Assembly (NCBI RefSeq): GCF_026586795.1
Contig: NZ_JAPFGY010000001.1
Coordinates: 165,528-229,527, forward strand
DNA length: 64,000 nt
DNA from: Erythrobacter sp. WG
GTDB taxonomy: Bacteria; Pseudomonadota; Alphaproteobacteria; Sphingomonadales; Sphingomonadaceae
Reading direction: 5' to 3'
Positions 51,898 through 61,330 of the stretch are shown here, in pieces. The notes beneath the pieces are model-generated. The model was not told the origin of the DNA and did not search any database. It was given only the letters and a program-made list of their open reading frames with translations. The translations under genes were made by a program, and so were the position numbers. Position 1 is the stretch's first letter. Every line of letters begins with the position of its first letter.

Positions 51898-53313
51898 ATG
51901 CAACACCAGTTCGACCCGACCGTCCTTCGCGAATACGACATTCGCGGCATCATCGGCGAGACGCTCGGCGCCGATGATGCTCGCGCGATCGGCCGCGCGT
52001 TCGGGACGCTGCTGCAGGAGGCGGGGGGCAAGACCGTGGCGGTGGGCTATGACGGGCGGGTCAGCTCGCCCATGCTCGAGCACGCGCTGGTCGAAGGGCT
52101 TACCACCAGCGGCTGCGATGTGGTGCGGATCGGGCTGGGGGCAACCCCGATGCTCTATTACGCGGAAGCCTCAAGCGAAGAGGTGGATGGCGGCATTCAG
52201 ATAACTGGCAGCCACAATCCCCCCAATTACAATGGCTTCAAGATGGTATTTCTGGGGCGTCCGTTCTTCGGCGCCGATATCCAGAAGCTCGGGAAACTGG
52301 CAGCAGACGGGGCGTTCGCCAGCGGTGCCGGGACGGTGACCTCGCGCGACATCCTGAGCGAGTATGTCGAGCGTCTGCTCCAGGGGCTGGCTGGGATCGA
52401 GCCCGCCAAGCTCAAGGGTCTCCGGGTCGGCTGGGATGCCGGGAACGGCGCCGCCGGCCCCGCGCTCGAGGCGCTGGCCGCGAGGCTGCCCGGCGAACAC
52501 CATCTGCTCTTTACCGAAGTCGACGGTCATTTTCCCAACCACCATCCTGATCCGACAGTCGAGGCGAACCTTGCCGATCTGCGTGCGCTCGTCGCGGCAA
52601 AGAAACTCGATTTCGGAGTGGCTTTCGACGGGGATGGAGACCGCATCGGTGCCATCGATGGCGAGGGCCGGGTGATCTGGGGCGATCAGCTGCTGATGAT
52701 CTATGCCGAGGACGCCCTCAAAACCCGCCCCGGCGCGACGGTTATCGCCGATGTTAAGGCCAGCCGCGCGCTGTTCGACCGCGTCGCAGAGCTCGGCGGC
52801 AGCCCGCTGATGTGGAAGACCGGCCACTCGCTCATCAAGTCCAAAATGAAGGAAACTGCCGCGCCTCTGGCCGGCGAGATGAGCGGCCACGTGTTCTTCG
52901 CCGACGATTACTACGGGTTCGACGATGCGCTCTATGCCGGGATTCGCCTGCTCGCCGCGACCGCTCGGCTGGGCCGCTCGGTGACCCAATTGCGCGATGC
53001 GATGCCGCAGATGCTCAACACCCCCGAAATGCGCTTCCAGGTCGACGAAGCCCGCAAGTTCGCCGCGATGGAGGAGATCGCCGGGCGCCTGTCCACGAGC
53101 CCCGGCCCCGAGGTCGAGAGCGTCAACACCACCGACGGCGTGCGCGTGAACACCGCCGACGGCTGGTGGCTGCTGCGCGCCTCGAACACGCAGGACGTGC
53201 TGGTCGCCCGCGCCGAAAGCGACAGCGAGGAGGGCCTCGAGCGCCTGCTCGCTCAGATCGATGCGCAGCTCGCTGCTTCGGGCCTCGAGCGCGGCGAGAG
53301 CGTCGGGCACTGA
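51898..53313 (+). CDS. Phosphomannomutase/phosphoglucomutase (AlgC/ManB type)
   Basis: A 471-residue alpha-D-phosphohexomutase that interconverts hexose 1- and 6-phosphates for exopolysaccharide and LPS sugar nucleotides. It shows LREYDIRGIIGETL at the N-terminus, the phosphoserine loop GGIQITGSHNPPNYNG, the Mg site AFDGDGDRIGAI, the sugar-binding GEMSGHVFF and the C-terminal phosphate loop LLRASNTQDVLVARAE. The length fits the AlgC branch. Mannose versus glucose preference cannot be told from sequence. Confidence 0.93.
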   Translation: MQHQFDPTVLREYDIRGIIGETLGADDARAIGRAFGTLLQEAGGKTVAVGYDGRVSSPMLEHALVEGLTTSGCDVVRIGLGATPMLYYAEASSEEVDGGIQITGSHNPPNYNGFKMVFLGRPFFGADIQKLGKLAADGAFASGAGTVTSRDILSEYVERLLQGLAGIEPAKLKGLRVGWDAGNGAAGPALEALAARLPGEHHLLFTEVDGHFPNHHPDPTVEANLADLRALVAAKKLDFGVAFDGDGDRIGAIDGEGRVIWGDQLLMIYAEDALKTRPGATVIADVKASRALFDRVAELGGSPLMWKTGHSLIKSKMKETAAPLAGEMSGHVFFADDYYGFDDALYAGIRLLAATARLGRSVTQLRDAMPQMLNTPEMRFQVDEARKFAAMEEIAGRLSTSPGPEVESVNTTDGVRVNTADGWWLLRASNTQDVLVARAESDSEEGLERLLAQIDAQLAASGLERGESVGH

Positions 53314-53347
53314 CCGGCCGCTTGTCGGGACGGGGCGGAGGGGCCAC

Positions 53348-55822
53348 ATGGCGGGGGTGAGCACCGCAGACCCCGTCCCCCCGCTCCCGCCCGCGATCGC
53401 CGTCTGGTTCGAGACCCGCGGCTGGCGGGTGCGGCGGCACCAGCTGGAGATGCTGGAGAAGGCGCGCGCGGGCCGCCACGCGCTGCTGGTCGCCGATACG
53501 GGTGCGGGCAAGACGCTTGCCGGCTTCCTGCCGACCCTGTGCGACTTCGCCGGCGACACGCCGCCGGGGGAGGGCCTGCACACGCTCTACGTATCGCCAT
53601 TGAAGGCGCTGGCGCAGGACGTGAAGCGCAACCTGCTGACGCCGATCGCGGAGATGGGTCTTGCCGTCAGGGTCGAAACGCGCAGCGGCGATACGCCGTC
53701 CGATCGCAAGAAGCGCCAGCGCGAACGGCCGCCGCACATCCTGCTGACCACGCCCGAGAGCCTCTCGCTGCTGCTCTCCTACCCTGAGAGCGCCGATCTG
53801 TTCGCCGGCCTCAGGCGCATCGTCATCGACGAGGTTCACGCCTTTGCCACCGACAAGAGGGGCGATCTCCTCGCGCTCTCGATGGCGCGGCTCCAGACAC
53901 TCGCGCCCGGCGCCACCCGCGCGGCGCTGTCGGCGACCCTCGCGAACCCGCGCGACTTCCAGGAGTGGCTCGCCCCGCAAGCGGGCGACACCGGCGAGAT
54001 CGTCGCCGCGGACCTCGTCCTCGGCGAGGTCGGCGCCGAGCCCGAGGTCGAGATCCTGCTGCCCATCGAGGAGCGCATCCCCTGGGGCGGGCACGCAGGG
54101 CGCTGGGCCGTCCCGCAGCTCTACCAGGCGATTCTGGCCAACCGCACCACGCTGGTCTTCACCAACACCCGCTTCCTCGCCGAGTTCATTTTCCAGTGCC
54201 TCTGGGACGTGAACGAGGATCACCTCCCCATCGGTATCCACCATGGCTCGCTCTCCACCGAGGCGCGGCGCAAGGTCGAGGAGGCGATGGCGCGCGGCGA
54301 ATTGCGCGCGCTGGTGTGCACCGCAAGCCTCGATCTCGGGATCGACTGGGGCGATATCGACCTCGTGGTGCAGATGGGAGCGCCCAAGGGTTCCTCGCGG
54401 CTCCTGCAAAGGATCGGGCGCGCCGGGCACCGCCTCGACGTGCCGAGCCGCGCGGTGCTGGTGCCGGGGAACCGCTTCGAGTTCCTCGAGGCGATGGCCG
54501 CCAAGGACGCGGTCGACGAGGGCCAGCGCGACGGTGAGCCGTTCCGCCCGGGAAGCCTCGACGTGCTCGCCCAGCACGTCATGGCCTGCGCCTGCGCTGG
54601 GCCGTTCCAGGAGGACGCGCTGCTTGCCGAGGTGCGGGGCGCGCTCGCCTATAGCTGGGTGGACGAGACGACGTTCCAGCGCGTGCTGAACTTCGTCGCC
54701 GACGGCGGCTATGCGCTCAAGGCCTATGACCGTTTCAAGCGGATTGTGCGTGACAAGTCAGGGACTTGGCGCCTCTCGCACCCGAGCCAGGCGCAGCGGC
54801 ACCGGATGAATGCGGGGATCATCGTCGATTCCGAGATGCTGACCGTGCGCTTCAGGAACGGCCGCAGTCTCGGCAAGGTCGAGGAACGCTTTGCCGCCCA
54901 GCTTTCCCCCGGCGACACCTTCTTCTTCGCGGGCATGAGCCTCGAGGTCGAAGGGGTGAAGGACATGGACGTGACCGTCCGCGCGGCGAAGAAGAGCGCC
55001 ACCATCCCCTCCTACGGCGGCCTCCGCCTGCCGCTGACGACGCACCTCGCCACCCGCGTGCAGGCCATGCTCGCCGACCGCGCGGGGTGGGGGCGCTTTC
55101 CCGACGACGTGCGCGAGTGGCTGGAAATGCAGGATCACCGCTCGCAGCTTCCTTCACCCGGCGAGCTGCTGGTCGAAAGCTTCCCGCACGGCGGCAAGCA
55201 CTACACCGCCTATTACACCTTCGAGGGTTGGAACGCGAACCAGAGCCTCGGGATGCTCATCACCCGGCGGATGGAGGATCGGGGGCTGCTGCCGGGCGGT
55301 TTCGTCGCCAACGATTACACGCTGGCGGTGTGGGGGCTGAAGCCGGTCACCGATCCTGCCCCCTTGTTATCGCCCGATATTCTCACCCACGAGTTCACCG
55401 AGTGGGTGACCGAAAGCTACCTGCTGCGCCGCGCCTTCCGCGAGGTGGCGGTGATCTCGGGCCTCGTCGAGCGGCAGCATCCCGGGCAGAAGAAGACCGG
55501 CAAGCAGGTCACCTTCTCGACCGATCTGATCTACGACGTCCTCAGGAAATACGAGCCCGATCATGTGCTTATCGAGGCCGCCTGGGCCGATGCCCGGTCG
55601 CGGATGACCGATGTCGGGCGCATCGCCGAGCTGTTGGAGCGGTCCGAGCGCGAGCTGGTTCACGTGACCCTCGATCGGGTTTCCCCGCTGGCGGTGCCGG
55701 TGATGACGATGATCGGGCGCGAGGCGGTGCCGCAGGGGGCGGTGGACGATGAATTGCTGCTCGAGGCCGAGGGGCTGATCGCCGCGGCGATGCGTCCGGA
55801 CGAGGCGTGGGAAGGGGACTGA
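53348..55822 (+). CDS. Ligase-associated DNA damage response DEXH helicase (Lhr-type)
   Basis: An 824-residue SF2 helicase with VADTGAGKTLAGFLPTL (motif I), YVSPLKALAQDVKRNL, TTPESLSLLLSYP, VIDEVHAFATDKRG (DEVH), ALSATLANP and QRIGRAGHRLD (motif VI). A long C-terminal winged-helix/beta region of Lhr-core type follows. The length is that of the ligase-associated LHR subgroup, part of a DNA repair set usually with an ATP-dependent ligase, an exonuclease and a phosphoesterase; those partners are not in this window. The start at 53348 gives MAGVSTAD. Confidence 0.93.
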   Translation: MAGVSTADPVPPLPPAIAVWFETRGWRVRRHQLEMLEKARAGRHALLVADTGAGKTLAGFLPTLCDFAGDTPPGEGLHTLYVSPLKALAQDVKRNLLTPIAEMGLAVRVETRSGDTPSDRKKRQRERPPHILLTTPESLSLLLSYPESADLFAGLRRIVIDEVHAFATDKRGDLLALSMARLQTLAPGATRAALSATLANPRDFQEWLAPQAGDTGEIVAADLVLGEVGAEPEVEILLPIEERIPWGGHAGRWAVPQLYQAILANRTTLVFTNTRFLAEFIFQCLWDVNEDHLPIGIHHGSLSTEARRKVEEAMARGELRALVCTASLDLGIDWGDIDLVVQMGAPKGSSRLLQRIGRAGHRLDVPSRAVLVPGNRFEFLEAMAAKDAVDEGQRDGEPFRPGSLDVLAQHVMACACAGPFQEDALLAEVRGALAYSWVDETTFQRVLNFVADGGYALKAYDRFKRIVRDKSGTWRLSHPSQAQRHRMNAGIIVDSEMLTVRFRNGRSLGKVEERFAAQLSPGDTFFFAGMSLEVEGVKDMDVTVRAAKKSATIPSYGGLRLPLTTHLATRVQAMLADRAGWGRFPDDVREWLEMQDHRSQLPSPGELLVESFPHGGKHYTAYYTFEGWNANQSLGMLITRRMEDRGLLPGGFVANDYTLAVWGLKPVTDPAPLLSPDILTHEFTEWVTESYLLRRAFREVAVISGLVERQHPGQKKTGKQVTFSTDLIYDVLRKYEPDHVLIEAAWADARSRMTDVGRIAELLERSERELVHVTLDRVSPLAVPVMTMIGREAVPQGAVDDELLLEAEGLIAAAMRPDEAWEGD

Positions 55823-55836
55823 CGCCCCGGCAGCGA

Positions 55837-55852
55837 TGTTTCACGTGAAACA
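55837..55852. promoter_or_regulatory. parS: parS centromere site
   Basis: TGTTTCACGTGAAACA is a perfect 16-base palindrome identical to the canonical bacterial parS recognised by ParB. It lies in the gap after the Lhr-type helicase. With mipZ 4.4 kb away, it suggests an origin-proximal chromosomal domain. No other full copy was noticed in the window. Confidence 0.93.
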
Positions 55853-55960
55853 CCGCGCAAACGCCCCGCAAACCGGCAGCAAGGGGGCAGCAAGGCGAGG
55901 CTGGAGGGGGTCTGACCGGGGTCTGGAGGGGGTCTGGCACCCCTTGAGACCACCCAAAGA

Positions 55961-55993
55961 AAAAGGGCGCCGCGATCCCTCGCGGCGCCCTTT
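55961..55993. terminator. Bidirectional rho-independent terminator
   Basis: A perfect 11-bp stem (55965-55975 with 55980-55990) and a TCCC loop are flanked by AAAA on one side and TTT on the other. It ends the exbD/tonB cluster on the minus strand and can serve the helicase gene on the plus strand. Confidence 0.85.
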
Positions 55994-56023
55994 CCTGATG
56001 CGTCGGGCCGGGTGGCCCGGGGA

Positions 56024-56455
56024 TCACTTCCCGAAGTCGCGATACTTGTCGTTGCCGACGAAACCGAACTTGGTCACGCCCGACGCCTTGATGATCTGCA
56101 GCACCTTGGCCGACAGGTCGTAGCTCGCCTGCGGCTCGGGCTCGAACTGGAGTTCGGGCTCGGGCTGCACGTTCAGCGTGTTCTGCAGGATCGTGACGAG
56201 GTCGCCCTCGGTGATCGGCTGGCCGTTCCACAGGATCTGCTCCTGCGCGGTCAACACGAGCTTGTTCTTGGTCGGCTCGATCGTGACCGGCGGCGGGTTC
56301 GGGTTCGGTTGCGGCAGGTCGATGTCGACCGAGTGCGTCGCGACGGGGATGGTGATGATGAACATGATCAGCAGAACGAGCAGGACGTCGATCAGCGGCG
56401 TCATGTTCATTTCCATCATCGGCTCGCCGTCGAGCTTGCCTCCAGACATACCCAT
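56024..56455 (-). CDS. exbD: ExbD/TolR-family biopolymer transport protein (second ExbD)
   Basis: A 143-residue inner-membrane protein with a single N-terminal helix: MNMTPLIDVLLVLLIMFIITIP, including the essential Asp in LIDVLLVL. The periplasmic domain follows (LPQPNPNPPP linker, then a C-terminal beta-alpha domain). ExbD with ExbB converts proton flow into TonB energisation. It is the last gene of tonB-exbB-exbD-exbD and ends near a strong terminator. The two ExbD proteins differ in size and linker, which suggests a heteromeric or specialised complex. Confidence 0.93.
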   Translation of the reverse strand: MGMSGGKLDGEPMMEMNMTPLIDVLLVLLIMFIITIPVATHSVDIDLPQPNPNPPPVTIEPTKNKLVLTAQEQILWNGQPITEGDLVTILQNTLNVQPEPELQFEPEPQASYDLSAKVLQIIKASGVTKFGFVGNDKYRDFGK

Positions 56456-56487
56456 GTCAGTTACTCCTCAAAAGTGGCCTGGGGGCG

Positions 56488-57015
56488 TCAGTTCGGGTCG
56501 ACCGGGTTCGAGATGAACCCGACGATCGGATAGCCGGCACGCTGGGCCCGGTAGATCGACCCTGCCACGCACTTCCACGGGGCATTGGCGTCGCCGCGGA
56601 TGTGGACCTGCGGGATCTTCTCGGGGTCGGCCAGCAGCGCCTCGGGGCCGCCGGCACGCTGGACGATCGCGTCGAGGCGCTTGAACGCCTGCTCTTCGAG
56701 TTCGTCCGCCGTCACCGGAGTGATGTTGTTGATGTAGACCCGGCATTCGCCGTCGCGCGAGGCACCCTCGAAGCCCGGTTCGCCCGCGCTGCGGCCGCCC
56801 GCGTCGGTGGTGCTGACGGTGAGCAGCAGGTTCTCCACCTTGTCCTTCGATTCGACGGATTCGAAGACGGGGATGCGCAGCTTCTCGATCGTCTGGATCG
56901 CCACCGGAACCGCGATGAGGAAGATGATCAGGAGCACCAGCATCACGTCCACCAGCGGCGTGGTGTTGATGTCGGACATCGGGGTATCGGCCCCACCTCC
57001 CGTAGAAATCGCCAT
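56488..57015 (-). CDS. exbD: ExbD/TolR-family biopolymer transport protein (first ExbD)
   Basis: A 175-residue protein with MSDINTTPLVDVMLVLLIIFLIAVP (single helix with the proton-path Asp) and a periplasmic domain. The domain has a 40-residue insertion containing two Cys (GECRVYI and WKCVAG) that could form a disulfide, and ends NPVDPN. It is longer than the downstream paralogue (143). It lies 32 bases before that gene and 127 bases after exbB. Confidence 0.93.
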   Translation of the reverse strand: MAISTGGGADTPMSDINTTPLVDVMLVLLIIFLIAVPVAIQTIEKLRIPVFESVESKDKVENLLLTVSTTDAGGRSAGEPGFEGASRDGECRVYINNITPVTADELEEQAFKRLDAIVQRAGGPEALLADPEKIPQVHIRGDANAPWKCVAGSIYRAQRAGYPIVGFISNPVDPN

Positions 57016-57142
57016 TGTGAATTCCTAGCCTGTCAAAACATTGACGTCTGTTGCCGGGCCGGTGCCCCACGGGTGGGCGTTCCGGTCAGCGGCGGGAGCG
57101 GTTCCTTGCGGAGCCGCCCCCGCGGATGTGCGGCTGTGGCGA

Positions 57143-57913
57143 TCAGGCCTTCGGGGCCGGAGCGGCGGCCGGCTTGGCAGCGGGCTTGGCCGCCGGAGCC
57201 GCAGCGGTCACCGCCGGCTTCACCGCGCCGTTCGAGTTCATGTAGGCGAGCAGGTCGGTCGAGAAGGTGCTCAGCAGCGCCGCGATCTTGCGGTTGCGGC
57301 CCTGGAGCCAGTTGAACGCGAACACCGCAGGCACCGCGACGAGCAGACCGATCGCGGTCATGATCAGCGCTTCACCGACCGGGCCGGCGACCTTGTCGAT
57401 CGAGGCGTTGCCGGCGATGCCGATGTTGATCAGCGCGCGGTAGATCCCGATCACGGTGCCGAGCAGACCGACGAACGGCGCGGTCGCACCGACGGTCGCG
57501 AGGAAGGCGAGGCCGCCGTTGAGCACGGCGTTGATCGAATCTTCCGAACGCTGGAGCGAACCGTGCATGTAGTCATGCGATTCGAGGGCGTCGGTCATCT
57601 TGCCGTGGTCTTCCTGGGCCTTGACGGCGTCGTCGGCGAGCTGGCGCCACGGGCTGTCCTTCTCCAGCTTGGTCGCGCCTTCCTTGAGGCTCGAGGCGCG
57701 CCAGAACTGGGTCTGCACGTTCTTGTACTGGCCGAGCACCTTGTTCTGTTCGAACAGCTTGGTGAACAGGATGTAGAACGAGCCGACCGACATGATGACC
57801 ATGATCGCCAGGATGGTCCAGGCGACCGGGCCGCCCTGTTCCATCGCCTGGATGAAGCCGAATTCGCTTTCCGGAGCGGCGCCACCGGCGGCGGCAAGAA
57901 GGGTAAGGGTCAT
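57143..57913 (-). CDS. exbB: ExbB/TolQ/MotA-family proton channel protein
   Basis: A 256-residue inner-membrane protein with three helices. The first is near residue 35 (VAWTILAIMVIMSVGSFYIL), then a large cytoplasmic loop, then LAFLATVGATAPFVGLLGTVIGIYRAL and ALIMTAIGLLVAVPAVFAFNW with the conserved Thr and Pro residues. The C-terminus is an Ala/Pro/Lys-rich tail typical of sphingomonads. It follows tonB after 76 bases and forms the TonB energising complex with the ExbD proteins. Confidence 0.94.
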   Translation of the reverse strand: MTLTLLAAAGGAAPESEFGFIQAMEQGGPVAWTILAIMVIMSVGSFYILFTKLFEQNKVLGQYKNVQTQFWRASSLKEGATKLEKDSPWRQLADDAVKAQEDHGKMTDALESHDYMHGSLQRSEDSINAVLNGGLAFLATVGATAPFVGLLGTVIGIYRALINIGIAGNASIDKVAGPVGEALIMTAIGLLVAVPAVFAFNWLQGRNRKIAALLSTFSTDLLAYMNSNGAVKPAVTAAAPAAKPAAKPAAAPAPKA

Positions 57914-57989
57914 TGCGAAAGTCCTCTTGAAAGAATGGGTCTTGGTGCAGCCGGCGCCCCGGGATGTCCCGGTGCCGCAGGCCGGTTGA

Positions 57990-58673
57990 TCAGTTCAGCT
58001 TGTAGGTAATCCGCGTGGACCAGCTGGCGCTGATCGGTGCGCCATCATCGTTCAGCGCAGGTTCGAAACGGCCGTAGCGCTCGAGATCGGTGCAGGCGGC
58101 CTGGTCGAGGATCGACGAACCGCTCGAGGAGGTCACCGAGCAGGCGGTCGCCCGGCCGTCGGCCGTGACGGTGACGCGCACGCCGACGGTGCCCTCGATC
58201 TCTTCCTGCGCGGCACGCCGCGGATAGTTTTCCTGGATGCGCGCGGCCCACTGGCGCTGGCCCTTGGGCTGGACGCCGCGCGCCTTCGAAACCTTCGGCG
58301 GGGTCGGCGGTCCGGGAGGCGCGGCCGGCGCGGTGGTCGCCTCGCGGAAGACCGGCGCCGGGGGCGGCGGGGTCTGCACGGTCACGATCTCGGGCGGATT
58401 CTGCGCGATGTTGAACGGCGGCGGCGGCGCGACCGGCGGCGGGGGCGAAGTGGGCCTCGGCTGCTCTTCGGGCGGCGGCGGTTCTTCGGGTGGGGGCGGC
58501 GGCGGCTCTTCCGTCACGTCGACGGTGGTGACCCGTTCGATCGTCTTCTTCACGGCGTCGACGGCCAGATAGATGACCATGCCCGCGCCAACCAGTCCGA
58601 CAATCGACAGCGCGATTATCATTGCGACTAGCTTGGGCCCGGTCAATCCTTGTTGTTGGCTAGCGTAGGACAT
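57990..58673 (-). CDS. tonB: TonB energy-transducing protein
   Basis: A 227-residue protein with an N-terminal membrane helix (LVAMIIALSIVGLVGAGMVI), a long proline-rich periplasm-spanning region (EEPPPPPPEEPPPPEEQP and more, residues 60-130), and a C-terminal TonB domain (IQENYPRRAAQEEIEGTVGV and the FEPALNDDG tail). It contacts TonB boxes of the outer-membrane receptors, several of which lie in this window. The start at 58673 gives MSYASQQQG; six more residues upstream are possible. It is the first gene of the cluster. Confidence 0.94.
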   Translation of the reverse strand: MSYASQQQGLTGPKLVAMIIALSIVGLVGAGMVIYLAVDAVKKTIERVTTVDVTEEPPPPPPEEPPPPEEQPRPTSPPPPVAPPPPFNIAQNPPEIVTVQTPPPPAPVFREATTAPAAPPGPPTPPKVSKARGVQPKGQRQWAARIQENYPRRAAQEEIEGTVGVRVTVTADGRATACSVTSSSGSSILDQAACTDLERYGRFEPALNDDGAPISASWSTRITYKLN

Positions 58674-59070
58674 CCAGCGCTTTCTCTCCAAATACTCGCC
58701 GATCTAGGGTCGGCACATTCCCCACCCCCCGGCCGTTTGAAAGCGGCTGGCGAGCGGATCCCGGTCATTTCGGTCCTCCCACGCCGGTTACGAGCAAACG
58801 GGCCGGCGTTCGCTGCACGGCCCGTGTGATCTCCGGCTGGCACGTTCTGGACACGCAGGCCCAGCACGCAACCTGAACTGATCCCGCGGCAATGTCCCCA
58901 GTCCCGCGCGTTCAGTCCTCCGGGCTTTAACGGGCATCCCCTAGCCGATCAAACGCTTTTGCGGTTCAGACCGGATTCACTGCGAGCCATGTTCAAGCAG
59001 GTTTGCTAAAGCCCCCGCCTACGTAGCCGCCCTGAGGGCCGCGCCCCGAACACAGGTTAAAGAGGAATTA
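58674..59070. other. Promoter region between tonB and a divergent secreted-protein gene
   Basis: 397 bases without a supported gene. It must hold promoters for tonB (minus) and for the gene at 59071 (plus), which has an AGAGGA ribosome site five bases before its ATG. No clear Fur-like or Zur-like palindrome was recognised by eye. Confidence 0.5.
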
Positions 59071-59934
59071 ATGTCCAATTTCAAATCTCTGAAGGTTCGT
59101 GCTGCTGCGTTCGGCGGACTCCTGCTGGCACCGGTGACGGCGGCTGCGCAGGCTCCGGCGGTTCCGGCCGCGACCGGCCCTGCCGGGCCCACCTTTGCGG
59201 ATCTTGCAACCCTTTCGGATGCCGCGCCGCTGGTGATCCGCGCACAGATTCGCCGTCAGAGCGCCCTGAAGGCGGACCGTTCGCCGGGCCTCGCGCAGGG
59301 ATTCGCGCGGCTCTACATCGAGGCGCAGACCGTCGCGGTGATCGCCGGGCGCAGCGCGGTGCCGGCGAGCTTCGCCTATCTGGTCGACGTGCCGCTCGAT
59401 GCGAAGGGCAAGGTCCCCAAGCTGACCAAGCGCGAGATGGTGCTGTTCGCGCGGCCGGTGCCGGGGAAGCCCGGCGAGGTGCAGCTCATCTCGCCCACCG
59501 CGCAGCTTGCCTTCACGCCGGAGCTCGAAGCACGGCTGCGGCCGATCCTCACCGAGATCTACGCCCCCGAAGTGCCGCCGCGCATCACCCGGGTGAGCGA
59601 GGCGCTGGCGGTGCCGGGCACCTTGACGGGCGAATCGGAGACGCAGATCTTCCTTGCAACCGAAAACCGCTCGCCGGTCTCGATCACCGTGCTGCGCCGC
59701 CCGGGGCAGCGCCCGCAATGGGGCGTGTCGTGGGGCGAGATCATCGATTCGGCCGCCGTGCCCCCGCAGCGCGACACGCTGCGCTGGTATCGCCTCGCCT
59801 GCGCTCTGCCCGCGCAGCTGCCGAGCAGTGCCAACCTGTCGCGCAATCCTGACGAACGGCGGCTCGCGGCCAGCGACTATGCCTTCGTGCGCGAGGCGCT
59901 GGGCCCGTGCGAGCGGCGCATCACGCCGGGCTGA
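59071..59934 (+). CDS. Secreted conserved hypothetical protein (sphingomonad type)
   Basis: A 287-residue protein with a signal peptide (AFGGLLLAPVTAAAQA). The mature part has TFADLATLSDAAPLVIRAQIRRQ, ARLYIEAQTVAVIAGR and a C-terminal LACALPAQLPSSANLS segment with two Cys (LACALP and GPCERRI). It resembles hypothetical periplasmic proteins that precede homoserine dehydrogenase in relatives. No enzymatic motif is evident. It precedes hom by 72 bases on the same strand. Confidence 0.8.
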   Translation: MSNFKSLKVRAAAFGGLLLAPVTAAAQAPAVPAATGPAGPTFADLATLSDAAPLVIRAQIRRQSALKADRSPGLAQGFARLYIEAQTVAVIAGRSAVPASFAYLVDVPLDAKGKVPKLTKREMVLFARPVPGKPGEVQLISPTAQLAFTPELEARLRPILTEIYAPEVPPRITRVSEALAVPGTLTGESETQIFLATENRSPVSITVLRRPGQRPQWGVSWGEIIDSAAVPPQRDTLRWYRLACALPAQLPSSANLSRNPDERRLAASDYAFVREALGPCERRITPG

Positions 59935-60006
59935 CGCGGGCGATCCACGCTTGACCGCGCGCCCGGCACGGTTAAGCGCCGGCGGACCTGCGCAAGGGAG
60001 GCCCGC

Positions 60007-61323
60007 TTGACCGACACCGCTGCACCGCTTCGAATAGCCATCGCCGGGCTCGGCACGGTCGGCGCGGGCGTGATCCGCCTGCTCGATACCAACGCCGCCC
60101 TCGTCGCCGCGCGCGCCGGGCGGCCGATCGAGGTGGTCGCCGTCAGCGCCCGCGACCGCGGCAAGGATCGCGGCGTCGACATCGCCCGCTTCGCCTGGGA
60201 GGACGACATGACCGCGCTCGCCCGGCGCGGCGATGTCGACGTGGTGGTGGAACTGGTCGGCGGGTCGGACGGCCCGGCGCTCGCCCTCAGCCGCGCGGCG
60301 CTGTCGGGCGGGAAGGGCCTCGTCACCGCCAACAAGGCGATGATCGCCACCCACGGCCTCGCGCTCGCCGAGATCGCGGAAGACCACAATGCGCCCCTGA
60401 AGTTCGAGGCCGCGGTGGCGGGCGGCATCCCGGTCATCAAGGGCCTGCGCGAAGGCACCAGCGCCAATGCGCTGACCCGGGTCTACGGCATTCTCAACGG
60501 CACCTGCAACTACATCCTCTCCACCATGGAGCGCACCGGCGCCGACTTTGCCGACGTTCTCGCCGACGCCCAGGCGCGCGGCTTTGCCGAGGCGGACCCG
60601 GCCTTCGACATCGAGGGCGTGGATGCCGGGCAGAAGCTCGCGATCCTCGCGGCGATCGGCTTCGGCACGCGGATCGACTTTGCGGGCGTGCGGGTGAGCG
60701 GGATCACGCAGGTCCGCGCCGCCGACATCGCGCAGGCCGATGCCCTGGGCTACGTCATCCGCCTGATCGGCGAGGCGGATGTCGAGGACACCCCCGAAGG
60801 CCCCCGCCTGCTCCAGCGCGTGCGCCCCTGCCTCGTCGCGCGCGGCCATCCGCTGAGCGCGGTCGAAGGGCCGACCAACGCGGTGGTCGCCGAGGGCAAT
60901 TTCTCCGGCCGCCTGCTGTTCCAGGGCGCGGGCGCTGGCGACGGGCCGACGGCGAGCGCGGTCGCCGCCGACCTCATCGACATCGCCCGCGACGAGGTGG
61001 GCGCGCCCTTCTCGATCCCGGTCGCCCATCTCGCCGCGCTGCCCCCGGCCGAGCCCGGCCACCGCACCGAGCGCACCTATCTGCGCTTCATGGTCAAGGA
61101 CCGCCCCGGCGTGCTCGCCGAGATCACCGCGGCTATGCGCGACGGGGACGTCTCGATCGAAAGCCTCATCCAGCGCGGCCGCGCCGAGGGCGGCGGCGAG
61201 GTGATGGTGGCGATGGTCACTCACGAGGGCCCGGAGCAATGCGTCGCCAAGGCGCTCGAACTGCTCGAGGGTTCGGACAGCCTCACCTCGGCCCCGCTGG
61301 TGCTGCCGATCCTGCCGCTTTAA
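60007..61323 (+). CDS. hom: Homoserine dehydrogenase
   Basis: A 438-residue enzyme of the aspartate pathway reducing aspartate semialdehyde to homoserine with NAD(P)H. It has the Rossmann start IAIAGLGTVGAGVIRLL, VTANKAMIATHG, the substrate region GGIPVIKGLREG, LNGTCNYILSTM and EADPAFDIEGVDAGQKL, plus a C-terminal ACT domain (FMVKDRPGVLAEITAAM) that usually gives threonine feedback. The start is TTG at 60007, supported by AAGGGAGG six bases upstream; no ATG is near in this frame. Confidence 0.95.
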   Translation: MTDTAAPLRIAIAGLGTVGAGVIRLLDTNAALVAARAGRPIEVVAVSARDRGKDRGVDIARFAWEDDMTALARRGDVDVVVELVGGSDGPALALSRAALSGGKGLVTANKAMIATHGLALAEIAEDHNAPLKFEAAVAGGIPVIKGLREGTSANALTRVYGILNGTCNYILSTMERTGADFADVLADAQARGFAEADPAFDIEGVDAGQKLAILAAIGFGTRIDFAGVRVSGITQVRAADIAQADALGYVIRLIGEADVEDTPEGPRLLQRVRPCLVARGHPLSAVEGPTNAVVAEGNFSGRLLFQGAGAGDGPTASAVAADLIDIARDEVGAPFSIPVAHLAALPPAEPGHRTERTYLRFMVKDRPGVLAEITAAMRDGDVSIESLIQRGRAEGGGEVMVAMVTHEGPEQCVAKALELLEGSDSLTSAPLVLPILPL

Positions 61324-61330
61324 TGGAAAG

